In this document: in pieces, positions 1 through 6,023 of the stretch
Layout: the number at the start of each line of letters is the position of its first letter
Numbering within the stretch: the first letter of the stretch is position 1
NCBI GenBank assembly: GCA_030667645.1
Contig: DAOUVM010000143.1
Coordinates: 1-6,732, forward strand
Direction of reading: 5' to 3'
DNA from: Ardenticatenales bacterium
GTDB taxonomy: Bacteria > Chloroflexota > Anaerolineae > Promineifilales > UBA4811
Length of the DNA: 6,732 nt
Notes under the pieces: generated by a model
Seen by the model: the letters and a program-made list of their open reading frames with translations, nothing else
Database searches by the model: none
Told to the model about the DNA's origin: nothing
Made by a program: the position numbers and the translations under genes

Positions 1-2729
1 ACCGTGGCCTGTTCGAAAGATTGATCGTGGCGCACGGCTGTGAGTTGCAGGCTATAGAGTCCATCCAACCCACTCACGTCCCAGATCTCCAGCAGCTCAT
101 TATCGCGTGGCTCGGTGTGTTCGCTGCCGACCAGTTGCCACGCGCTTGGGTTCAGCCCGCTGCCAAAGGCAAGCCGGTAGTAGGCGAGATTGTCCAACAA
201 TACGGTGCCCACCAACTCTACCTGCCCGCCAATATAAGAGTACGAAAGCGGTGAAAAGATGGCGACCGGCCCGACGCCGGGAGCAGGCCCCAGGATGGTG
301 TCATACTCGGTGGGAGGTTGAGGCCAGCGTTCACCTTGCTCTTCGGTCAAGCCTGCAAGCCAATCAGCTGCCTCTGGCGGCAGCACCGCATACACTCTTT
401 CCTCCACCAGTTCCGGCGGCGTAAAGACGGTCGCTAGTTTGCCGGTCTCTAGGTTGACCCGCACCGCCTGGTAGATGGTGTCAGCAGCACTCGGCTCGGT
501 GCCACTGACAAAGTACTCTGTTCTAGTGGGACACCATTGAGTAGGCAGCAGACCGGAGGTGGCACAGACCGACATCTGTGTGATGCCCGGTGGCACACCC
601 GAGTCACTCCAGGTTTGAATGTCTTCTTCCAGCATCGCGTAGCTCATAAGGGCGTTCCAGATGGGAGCCGCTCCCTTGGAACCGGGGAGGTTTTCCATTG
701 GAGTGTTGTCACTGTTGCCCACCCAGACCCCGGAAACGAGCTGCGGGGTATAGCCGACGGTCCAGGCGTCCCGGTAATCATTGGTAGTTCCGGTCTTGGC
801 CGCCGCGGGCCTCCCGCCGGGCAATTCGAGCGCATTCGGACAGCCAAACGCGGGACAGCGCCCCTCTCTGTCCGACATGATGCTGTTCATCAACCAGGCA
901 AGCTGTGGCGTCAGGATCTCGCGCCGGCGGGGTTGAGTATATTGGTAGATTGTGTTCCCGTGTCTATCTTCCACATGGAGGATTGATACGGGGTCCAACT
1001 CTCGGTACCCAAAGCGCCGATTCTGCTCCGGCCGCTCCTTCCCAATCATCACCCCAAGGTTGTCAAAGACCCCGAAAGCATAGGTCATGTCGAGCAATCT
1101 GACCTCCCCGCAACCCAGCGTCAGCGCTAGCCCGCACTCGGTGCCGTGCTCAATGGTGGTGATCCCCATGTGATGGGCAGTACGGATGACGTTATCCACT
1201 CCCACCCAGTCCATCACGATCACAGCCGGCAGATTGTAAGAGTTGGCCAGCGCCGAGCGAAGGCTCACCGGGCCATGTTCACGCCGGTCATAGTTGGCCG
1301 GAGGCCAAAAGGCCGGCGGACCAGGCGGCACGGCCGCTTTGACGTCCAGGATCATGGTTGCTGGCGTGTATCCCTGGGCCAAAGCAGTGACATAGGTAAA
1401 GGGTTTGAACGAAGAGCCCGGCTGCCGGTAGGCCAGCGACACGTTGAACTGGCCGTCAATGCTTTCGTCCCAATAGTCCAGGCTACCCACCATCACGAGG
1501 ATTTCGCCGGTGCGCGGATCCAGCGCCACCACGGAGGCATTGCTGACGTGATGATCTTGATTCAGGTCAGCTTGGTCAAGCGGGGGCAAGAATTCGGCTG
1601 CCGCGCACGCAGCATACTCATCGGCCGGCAGAGGCCCCGTTTCTTGACCTGAGAGACGGGCTACGTGCACCCGCGCCACACACTCGGCCTGGCGATGCAG
1701 TTCCAGGTCGAGTGTGGTGATGACCTTCAACCCGCCATTGTACACCAGGGTCTCGCCGAACATCTCCTCCAACTGCTTGCGAGCATATATGCTAAAGTGG
1801 GGAGCAACAATATCATACCGCTCTTCCACTCCGCCCGCATAGACCAACGGAGTGAACTTGGCTTGAACCATCTGCTCCTCGGTGATATACCCATCGCGCA
1901 GCATGAATTCCAGCACCAGATGCTGCCGTTTGATCGCTCCTTCCAGATTGTCAAAAGGATTCTGGACGAAATGCTGAGGGATAGGAGCGAGCATGGCCGC
2001 CTCTGGCAGTATCAAGTCGCTGGCTGGTTTGCCATAGTAGACCTGAGCTGCTGCCTCAATCCCATAGGCCAGATTCCCGTAAAAGTTCGTGTTGAGATAC
2101 CATTCCAGGATCTGCTCCTTGTCATAGCGGCGCGATATCTCAATCGCCAGCAGCAACTCGCGCGCCTTGCGCTCATAATCCTTGAGCGCTGGCCCCTCGG
2201 CGCTCACGACACGATCCTCGGGGTCAATGAGGACGTTCTTGACCAACTGCTGGGTGATGGAACTCCCCCCTTGCACCTCTTCGCCGCGCAGGTTGGATAC
2301 AAAGGCACGGGCGATTCCCTCTGGGTCATACCCCTTGTTCTCCCAAAAGGACTTGTCCTCGCTGGAAACTGTGGCGTCGATCAGGCTCTGGGGAATATCC
2401 TCGATGGCAATCCATTGCCGGTCGCCGCCGCTGGGGTCGATTACCTCATAGAGGAGTACGTGCCCGGTCCGGTCATAGATCTTGGTAGTCTGGAATGCCG
2501 TATCGCTATCGGTCTCTACTTTCTCGATGTCGGCCGGGTCGGGGAGATCCTGAGTGACGTGGGCATAGACACCGGCTGCTGCTGCGACAGTCGCGCCTAC
2601 CCCGAGCACGACGACCGCCATGATGCCAAGCAAACCAATGCCAATGACCTGAAAGAAAATGGCCAGCACCGGGCCGCTTCCTTGGGTGCGGTGCCTGCGT
2701 CTCCTCAGGATATCGGTTGCACGCGTCAT
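1..2729 (-). CDS. Class A penicillin-binding protein (PBP1A-type transglycosylase/transpeptidase), 3' end cut by window edge
   Basis: Bifunctional peptidoglycan synthase: it polymerises lipid II glycan strands and cross-links stem peptides on the outer face of the cytoplasmic membrane. I translated the minus strand from the ATG at 2729-2727 and found 909 uninterrupted codons to the window edge. Residues 9-14 are a basic cytoplasmic patch (RRRRHR), and about 20-56 form a hydrophobic membrane anchor. The GT51 glycosyltransferase motifs follow: SSEDKSFWENKG at 122-133 (probable catalytic E124; Asn131 where many homologues have His), GGSSITQQLVKN at 154-165, and RKARE at 187-191. The transpeptidase motifs are complete: SSFK at 439-442 (nucleophile S439), SYN at 497-499 and KTGT at 645-648. 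A Cys pair (C722, C733) follows the transpeptidase. Residues about 815-909 form an extra beta-rich, Ig-like module, still unfinished at the edge. No Shine-Dalgarno precedes the start, but the anchor follows directly, which supports it. The family assignment is secure; physiological role (PBP1A versus a specialised paralogue) is not resolved. Confidence 0.95.
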   Translation of the reverse strand, partial: MTRATDILRRRRHRTQGSGPVLAIFFQVIGIGLLGIMAVVVLGVGATVAAAAGVYAHVTQDLPDPADIEKVETDSDTAFQTTKIYDRTGHVLLYEVIDPSGGDRQWIAIEDIPQSLIDATVSSEDKSFWENKGYDPEGIARAFVSNLRGEEVQGGSSITQQLVKNVLIDPEDRVVSAEGPALKDYERKARELLLAIEISRRYDKEQILEWYLNTNFYGNLAYGIEAAAQVYYGKPASDLILPEAAMLAPIPQHFVQNPFDNLEGAIKRQHLVLEFMLRDGYITEEQMVQAKFTPLVYAGGVEERYDIVAPHFSIYARKQLEEMFGETLVYNGGLKVITTLDLELHRQAECVARVHVARLSGQETGPLPADEYAACAAAEFLPPLDQADLNQDHHVSNASVVALDPRTGEILVMVGSLDYWDESIDGQFNVSLAYRQPGSSFKPFTYVTALAQGYTPATMILDVKAAVPPGPPAFWPPANYDRREHGPVSLRSALANSYNLPAVIVMDWVGVDNVIRTAHHMGITTIEHGTECGLALTLGCGEVRLLDMTYAFGVFDNLGVMIGKERPEQNRRFGYRELDPVSILHVEDRHGNTIYQYTQPRRREILTPQLAWLMNSIMSDREGRCPAFGCPNALELPGGRPAAAKTGTTNDYRDAWTVGYTPQLVSGVWVGNSDNTPMENLPGSKGAAPIWNALMSYAMLEEDIQTWSDSGVPPGITQMSVCATSGLLPTQWCPTRTEYFVSGTEPSAADTIYQAVRVNLETGKLATVFTPPELVEERVYAVLPPEAADWLAGLTEEQGERWPQPPTEYDTILGPAPGVGPVAIFSPLSYSYIGGQVELVGTVLLDNLAYYRLAFGSGLNPSAWQLVGSEHTEPRDNELLEIWDVSGLDGLYSLQLTAVRHDQSFEQAT

Positions 2730-2736
2730 GATGTCA

Positions 2737-2766
2737 ACTATACCATGCCAAGGGGGCGGAAGGCAA
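2737..2766 (-). promoter_or_regulatory. Candidate promoter of the PBP gene
   Basis: On the minus strand TTGCCT (2766-2761) is followed after 18 bases by TATAGT (2742-2737), matching 4/6 and 5/6 of the sigma-70-type consensus. Transcription would begin close to the ATG at 2729, giving an almost leaderless mRNA, which fits the absence of a Shine-Dalgarno. A second TTGACA-like hexamer (2738-2733) touches the start codon but has no good -10 box. This is a consensus match by eye only. Confidence 0.35.
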
Positions 2767-2822
2767 ACGGGCCCAAAAGAGGGTGTGGAATACAAGAGCG
2801 CGCCGCCGGGGGGGAGATGGCA

Positions 2823-2842
2823 GGATGCAAGTGCGGATGCAA
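2823..2842. repeat. Tandem 8-bp direct repeat (GGATGCAA x2, 12-bp period)
   Basis: GGATGCAA occurs at 2823-2830 and again at 2835-2842, with GTGC between. A 12-bp period between starts is slightly more than one helical turn. It sits about 60 bases upstream of the candidate PBP promoter and about 65 bases upstream of the candidate rightward promoter, so a regulator-binding site is possible. Two short copies could also arise by chance. Confidence 0.3.
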
Positions 2843-2907
2843 CAACTCCACCATCCAGTCGACCTCCTCCGACTGAGAGCCCTGTGGTTCACTGGAGAAG
2901 CGCCGGT

Positions 2908-2936
2908 TTGCAGTTTGCTCACTTTTCCCGTATCAT
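2908..2936 (+). promoter_or_regulatory. Candidate promoter for the nitroreductase transcript
   Basis: TTGCAG (2908-2913) is separated by exactly 17 bases from TATCAT (2931-2936), matching 3/6 and 5/6 of the sigma-70 consensus, in a locally AT-richer stretch. It would start transcription near 2943 and give a leader of about 220 nt before the nitroreductase ATG. The match was made by eye and is not backed by expression data. Confidence 0.35.
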
Positions 2937-2979
2937 AACTCCATGCCTCATGGACCATGCGGCGGAAGGACCGGCGGGA

Positions 2980-3002
2980 CTCTCTTGGTGCAGTCAAGAG
3001 AG
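2980..3002 (+). promoter_or_regulatory. Perfect 8-bp stem-loop in the nitroreductase leader (RNA hairpin or operator)
   Basis: CTCTCTTG (2980-2987) pairs perfectly with CAAGAGAG (2995-3002) around a 7-nt loop. No T-run follows on either strand, so it is not a simple intrinsic terminator. GGACTC at 2977-2982 can alternatively pair with GAGTCC at 3052-3057, which would compete with the hairpin. GGGTC (3026-3030) can pair with GACCC (3047-3051). Either a dyad operator just downstream of the candidate promoter or a switching RNA leader would fit. Confidence 0.4.
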
Positions 3003-3150
3003 CGGCAAAACGGGCGTTCGCACGTGGGTCCGCGCTTTGAAACCGAGACCCGAGTCCAGCCTATGGAGCCGCCACAAGCCATACGACGCCTGATTGGTGG
3101 AAGGCCGTGTTTGATGGAGACAGTTGAGAGACATCTCCCGTGATCAATCA

Positions 3151-3156
3151 AGAGGG
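3151..3156 (+). promoter_or_regulatory. Ribosome binding site of the nitroreductase gene
   Basis: AGAGGG lies seven bases before the ATG at 3164. It selects that ATG over an in-frame GTG at 3140, which would add eight residues encoded across this site and has no comparable site of its own. Confidence 0.75.
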
Positions 3157-3163
3157 AAAACAC

Positions 3164-3670
3164 ATGGATCCAGCACTCCGCATCATCTTTTCCCGCCGTT
3201 CAATCCGGCAGTACACGTCAGAGCCGGTGACGGAGGAAATGATTCAGGCTCTACTAGAGGCCGGCATGGCAGCTCCGTCGGCCCGGAACGCCCGCCCGTG
3301 GCACCTGGTTACGATATCAGATAAACCCACCCTGACCGCCCTGGCAGAGGCACACCCATACGGCAAGATGACGGCTCGCGCGGCGCTGGCCATCGTCGTT
3401 TGTGGTGATCGCACGTCCTCCCCCCGCTACTGGGTGCAGGACTGTTCCGCCGCAACCCAGAACATCCTGATCGCGGCCTCTGCACTGGGGCTAGGCGCCG
3501 TGTGGCTGGGTTGTCATCCCAACCAGGAGCGCGAGAAGGCGCTTCGCAGCGTGCTGAGCATCCCCGACGATATCGGCATTCTGAGCTTGATTTCCATCGG
3601 CTGGCCGGCAGAACACAAACCCGCCCGCACCCAGTATGATCCGGCGCGCGATCACCGTGAGAGATGGTGA
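3164..3670 (+). CDS. Nitroreductase family protein (FMN-dependent oxidoreductase), 168 aa
   Basis: Probable FMN-containing NAD(P)H oxidoreductase acting in the cytoplasm on nitro compounds, quinones or another electron acceptor; the real substrate cannot be told from sequence. The N-terminal FMN-phosphate motif is SRRSIRQY at residues 10-17 (R11, R12, S13, R15). The second signature, APSARNARPW, is at 37-46. The dimer-core helix and FMN segment run through QDCSAATQNILIAASALGLG (92-111) with GAVWLG at 111-116, and the typical C-terminal strand ends in SIGWPAEHKP (144-153). At 168 residues it belongs to the short nitroreductases and appears complete. The start is set by the AGAGGG site. It is the first gene of the rightward group, but a 218-nt gap separates it from the flavin reductase, so co-transcription is possible but not shown. 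Other members of the superfamily act as dehydrogenases or dehalogenases, so only the family is secure. Confidence 0.92.
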   Translation: MDPALRIIFSRRSIRQYTSEPVTEEMIQALLEAGMAAPSARNARPWHLVTISDKPTLTALAEAHPYGKMTARAALAIVVCGDRTSSPRYWVQDCSAATQNILIAASALGLGAVWLGCHPNQEREKALRSVLSIPDDIGILSLISIGWPAEHKPARTQYDPARDHRERW

Positions 3671-3820
3671 TCGTTGTGTGAGAACCTGGTTTGGGGTCCT
3701 GTGCACGCCGCCCGACCACACTGCCCCACCACCGATGCATAGTGCGCAAGAACAGAGACACCCAGGTGCTCAGGTACAATCAGCTTTCAGGAGAAGAGCA
3801 GAGATCCGCGTCTGTCTGCG

Positions 3821-3851
3821 CCAGCCCTCGTCCGGACTCATTGCGGGCTGG
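3821..3851 (+). promoter_or_regulatory. Inverted repeat in the flavin reductase leader
   Basis: CCAGCCC (3821-3827) pairs perfectly with GGGCTGG (3845-3851) across a 17-nt loop that contains the palindrome TCCGGA; an adjacent G-U pair could extend it in RNA. No T-run follows. It ends 23 bases before the AGGAGG site of the next gene. Farther upstream a TACAAT -10-like hexamer (3775-3780) lacks a recognisable -35 box. I see no match to the FMN or SAM riboswitch cores I know. It could be an operator, an mRNA stabiliser or chance. Confidence 0.3.
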
Positions 3852-3874
3852 TCAGGCCGCGATCACTCATCAAC

Positions 3875-3880
3875 AGGAGG
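3875..3880 (+). promoter_or_regulatory. Strong Shine-Dalgarno of the flavin reductase gene
   Basis: AGGAGG lies eight bases before the ATG at 3889. It decides the start: the same frame is open upstream to an ATG at 3691, but those 66 codons encode a low-complexity, Arg/Ser/Pro-rich stretch with no homology I recognise. Confidence 0.85.
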
Positions 3881-3888
3881 TTTCAACT

Positions 3889-4401
3889 ATGACTCGAAAA
3901 CCGGTTCCATACACCCACCAGTTCGCTCAAACGATGTGCCAGTTGGGCGGCGATGGATTGCTCTTGGTCGCCACCAAGCCGGGGGGAGAATCGAATGTGA
4001 TGACAATTGGCTGGGGAACAATCGGCTCCGTCTGGGGGCGGCCCGTCTTTACCGTGCTCGTCCGGCCGTCCCGATACACCTACCAGTTCATTGAAGCGGC
4101 CGACGATTTTACGGTGAACGTCCCCACGCCGGAGATGAGCAAGTTCGTCCTCCATTGCGGAACCAAGAGCGGCCGGGCTCATGACAAACTCGAGCGATTC
4201 CAGATGAGCGTGTCCCCCGGGCGAATGATAAAGTCGGTGACCATCGATGCCTGCCCGCTGGTATACGAATGTCAGGTGATTCAAAAAAACGACGTGAATC
4301 CAAAAGAGTTTGACGCCTCCATTCCACCTCGTTTCTACACCCGAGGGGATTTCCACCGCGTATACTATGGGGAGATCAGAGGCACCTATGCGGTCGAATG
4401 A
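3889..4401 (+). CDS. Flavin reductase family protein (FMN-binding split barrel), 170 aa
   Basis: Member of the flavin reductase-like / flavoredoxin group, which binds FMN and either reduces free flavin with NAD(P)H or passes electrons to a partner. The diagnostic region is SNVMTIGWGTIG at residues 35-46, then RPVFTVLVRPSRYTYQF at 51-67 and DDFTVNVP at 72-79, which form the flavin-binding barrel. HCGTKSGRAHDK at 89-100 is the usual second flavin contact. The C-terminus ends in the conserved strand YYGEIRGTYAV. The length is normal for the family. The stop codon overlaps the start of the methyltransferase by four bases, so the two are expected to be translated together. The acceptor or partner is unknown: the upstream nitroreductase is a candidate by proximity only. 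The family is clear; enzymatic reduction of free flavin is not certain, since some members are electron-transfer proteins. Confidence 0.92.
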   Translation: MTRKPVPYTHQFAQTMCQLGGDGLLLVATKPGGESNVMTIGWGTIGSVWGRPVFTVLVRPSRYTYQFIEAADDFTVNVPTPEMSKFVLHCGTKSGRAHDKLERFQMSVSPGRMIKSVTIDACPLVYECQVIQKNDVNPKEFDASIPPRFYTRGDFHRVYYGEIRGTYAVE

Positions 4402-5171
4402 TGACGGCGAACAAAGACAGATTGGCAAGGTACTATGACCTCGCGCATGCCAATGCCACGGCCGATATCCCATTGTTGCTCGGACTCGCCGAGGAGACGG
4501 GTGGGCCGATCCTAGAACTGGGTGCAGGCACCGGCCGAACCCTGGTTCCACTGGCCCGGGCAGGCTTTGCTTTGGTGGGATTGGACAACTCGGAGGCGAT
4601 GCTCGTCCGCGCACGTAGTCAACTGGCGGCCGCCGGACTCCAGGAGCGCGCCGCCCTGGTGTTGGGAGAGATGACCGATTTCGATCTGGGGAGGCGGTTT
4701 CCACTCGTTACCATTCCATTCAACACCTGGATGCACCTACCCAACAGCCAGGCGCAATCGGCCGCGCTGCGCTGCATTGCCCGGCACCTGACCCCAGGCG
4801 GTCGACTCCTCATCGCCCTTCCCGCACCGGCCACCATCACTGACTTTGAGCATGACGGAGCTTTGGTGCTGGAAAGGACCTTCGACGATCCCGAGACCGG
4901 GGAATTGGTGCTTCAGTTCTCCAGCACGCAATTGGACGAGGTGGAGCAAACCTTGTCCATCACCTGGATTTACGATCGGATAGGAGCAGATGAGACGGTG
5001 AAGCGGGTTCTAGCGCCAATGAAGCTGCGCTACCTATTCCGTCAAGAGGCCGAACTGCTGCTCAAGGAATCAGGGCTATCACCAAGGGCGGTCTGGGGGG
5101 ATTATGGCCGCTCGCCCTACACGGTCGGGTCCGAACACCTGATCATCCTGGCAGAGAAACCAGCGCGGTGA
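4398..5171 (+). CDS. Class I SAM-dependent methyltransferase, 257 aa
   Basis: Rossmann-fold methyltransferase that transfers a methyl group from S-adenosylmethionine; the substrate is unknown. Motif I is ELGAGTGRT at residues 40-48, preceded by the YYDLAHAN segment (12-19) common in this group. The acidic residue closing strand 2, which binds the ribose of SAM, is D63 in GLDNSEAM (61-68). Strand 4 reads FPLVTIPFNTWMHL (101-114), followed by the LTPGGRLLIALP strand 5. The C-terminal part, with RYLFRQEAELLLKESGL and a VWGDYGRSPY turn near the end, resembles small-molecule N- or O-methyltransferases such as those acting on sugars; that comparison is from memory. The start ATG lies inside the flavin reductase stop (ATGA). 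The only purine-rich site nearby (AGAGG, 4378-4382) is about 15 bases away, so coupling to upstream translation is likely. A second in-frame ATG follows immediately at 4401. The gene ends five bases from a convergent gene, with no terminator between. Confidence 0.9.
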   Translation: MMTANKDRLARYYDLAHANATADIPLLLGLAEETGGPILELGAGTGRTLVPLARAGFALVGLDNSEAMLVRARSQLAAAGLQERAALVLGEMTDFDLGRRFPLVTIPFNTWMHLPNSQAQSAALRCIARHLTPGGRLLIALPAPATITDFEHDGALVLERTFDDPETGELVLQFSSTQLDEVEQTLSITWIYDRIGADETVKRVLAPMKLRYLFRQEAELLLKESGLSPRAVWGDYGRSPYTVGSEHLIILAEKPAR

Positions 5172-5176
5172 GTGTT

Positions 5177-5842
5177 TCAGAGTTCTCCGGCCACCTCTGA
5201 CGCCATCCGGCTGATAAAGTCAACCATGTAGTGATGGCGATCGGCCGCGATGCGCCGGCCGGTCGCGGTATAGAGCCGATCCTGCACTCGCAACAGCTTG
5301 AAAAAGAACTCGTGGTGGGCCGTGTGTTGTTCACCCGTATGTGCTCCCGCCTTGAATTCTTGCGAGACTCTGCCCCACAATGATTGCCCAAGCTCAGCGC
5401 TGTAGGCAAAAACCCGCGCCACGCCCACCGCACCTATAGCATCCAGCTTGTCGGCATCAAAAACGCACTGCGCTTCCAGCGTTTGAGGGATATCTCTGCG
5501 ACCGATATCGTCCGACCGGGCGCCACCGGAAGAGGTGCGGAACCGGTGTGCCTGGACGCAGTGTGCTGCTGCCTCTACCCGCGCGGCAGGCCAATCCATG
5601 TTCAGCAGAATTCCGCGCGTCCGTTCGGCTCCCACCAAATGGTGATGATCGCGATCCTGGCCGTAGGCCGCCACGTCATGCAGCAGCGCGGCGGTTCGCA
5701 CGATCTCAAGGTCAGCACCCTCGGCACGGGCAATGCGCTCGGCCAGAGCTGTCACCCGTAGTACATGATCAAAGCCATGGGCAGTGCTTGCACCCACTGG
5801 GTAGTAACTCTTTGCCTGGGCAATGGAGATCGTCTGGCACAT
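5177..5842 (-). CDS. HD-domain phosphohydrolase (YedJ/YpgQ-like), 221 aa
   Basis: Metal-dependent hydrolase of the HD superfamily, probably cytoplasmic and acting on a nucleotide or other phosphate ester. Metal ligands are visible: H26 in HGFDHVLRV (22-30), H55-D56 in LLHDVAAYG, and the acidic motif FDADKLDAIGAVGVARVF beginning at residue 128 (D129, D131, D134), which is characteristic of the YedJ/YpgQ-type branch. His-rich DRDHHH at 63-68 and H94/H99 lie between and could also bind metal. I start the protein at ATG 5842-5840. The frame is open farther, to an ATG at 5917, but those 25 extra codons are read through the groEL terminator hairpin and its U-tract (HLCAPLFFF), so they are almost certainly untranslated. 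No Shine-Dalgarno is visible before 5842; a GTG at residue 16 is an alternative start. The gene lies downstream of groEL on the same strand, beyond a strong terminator, so an own promoter or readthrough is needed; I see no convincing promoter. Confidence 0.88.
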   Translation of the reverse strand: MCQTISIAQAKSYYPVGASTAHGFDHVLRVTALAERIARAEGADLEIVRTAALLHDVAAYGQDRDHHHLVGAERTRGILLNMDWPAARVEAAAHCVQAHRFRTSSGGARSDDIGRRDIPQTLEAQCVFDADKLDAIGAVGVARVFAYSAELGQSLWGRVSQEFKAGAHTGEQHTAHHEFFFKLLRVQDRLYTATGRRIAADRHHYMVDFISRMASEVAGEL

Positions 5843-5876
5843 TGGAGCAGATTCGACGCACCCGGCCGTGTCTCGG

Positions 5877-5912
5877 AAAAAAAAGAGAGGGGCGCACAGA
5901 TGCGCCCCTCTC
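5877..5912 (-). terminator. Rho-independent terminator downstream of groEL
   Basis: A perfect 12-bp stem pairs 5885-5896 with 5901-5912 (GAGAGGGGCGCA and its complement) around a CAGA/TCTG tetraloop. On the minus strand it is followed at once by eight T residues (5884-5877). It lies 111 bases past the groEL stop and 35 bases before the HD-gene start. A weaker stem, GCGGT (5959-5963) with ACCGC (5970-5974), lies between the groEL stop and this site and is followed loosely by a TTGTTTTTG stretch on the minus strand; it may be a minor upstream stem. Confidence 0.93.
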
Positions 5913-5938
5913 CTCATCCGTCAAGCGACGGGTCTAGT

Positions 5939-6022
5939 ACTTGTTCAAAAACAACTTGGCGGTTTTGTGACCGCTCTACCCGTGAATCACCATTGAAAAC
6001 GGGAAGTTATTCCTTAACAAGT
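5939..6022. repeat. Inverted 7-bp ends bounding the groEL 3' untranslated region
   Basis: ACTTGTT at 5939-5945 is the inverse of AACAAGT at 6016-6022, 84 bases end to end. The latter lies one base past the groEL stop. In the groEL mRNA these ends could pair and enclose the weaker GCGGT/ACCGC stem, forming a structured 3' tail ahead of the main terminator. A 7-bp match at this distance may be chance. Confidence 0.25.
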
Positions 6023-6023
6023 G

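Larger units (their letters stand above)
2730..3163. other. Divergent intergenic region between PBP and nitroreductase genes
   Basis: These 434 bases separate two divergently transcribed genes. Open frames in either direction here are short, Arg/Pro/Ser-rich and resemble no family I know, so I call no gene. The left part carries a candidate PBP promoter and a tandem 8-bp repeat. The middle carries a candidate rightward promoter, and the right part looks like a roughly 220-nt leader with self-complementary segments ahead of the nitroreductase ribosome site. Confidence 0.7.

Noticed and set aside
1..2729. Possible frameshift or pseudogene in the PBP, because no internal start-to-stop frame covers it
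   Set aside because: Manual translation from 2729 to the edge shows one continuous frame with all glycosyltransferase and transpeptidase motifs; it only lacks its stop because the window ends.
1665..2876. A 403-codon open frame on the plus strand
   Set aside because: It lies antisense to the PBP glycosyltransferase region, its product resembles no family, and it runs past the PBP start into the intergenic region. It is a by-product of codon use in the real gene.
2980..3002. Stem-loop read as an intrinsic terminator
   Set aside because: There is no T-run after the stem on either strand, and no gene ends nearby in either direction.
2734..3163. Small open frames on both strands in the divergent intergenic region (66-87 codons)
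   Set aside because: No ribosome sites fitted to their starts, biased Arg/Pro/Ser composition, mutual overlap on opposite strands, and no family resemblance.
3691..3888. N-terminal extension of the flavin reductase from an upstream ATG
   Set aside because: AGGAGG with ideal spacing marks the ATG at 3889, and the 66 upstream codons are low-complexity without family similarity.
3671..3888. FMN or SAM riboswitch ahead of the flavin reductase and methyltransferase
   Set aside because: The gene functions made it tempting, but I could not see the conserved core sequences of either riboswitch class.
3883..4704. A 273-codon minus-strand open frame
   Set aside because: It is antisense to the flavin reductase and the start of the methyltransferase, both of which have clear motifs; its own product is Arg/Pro/Ser-rich with no recognisable motif.
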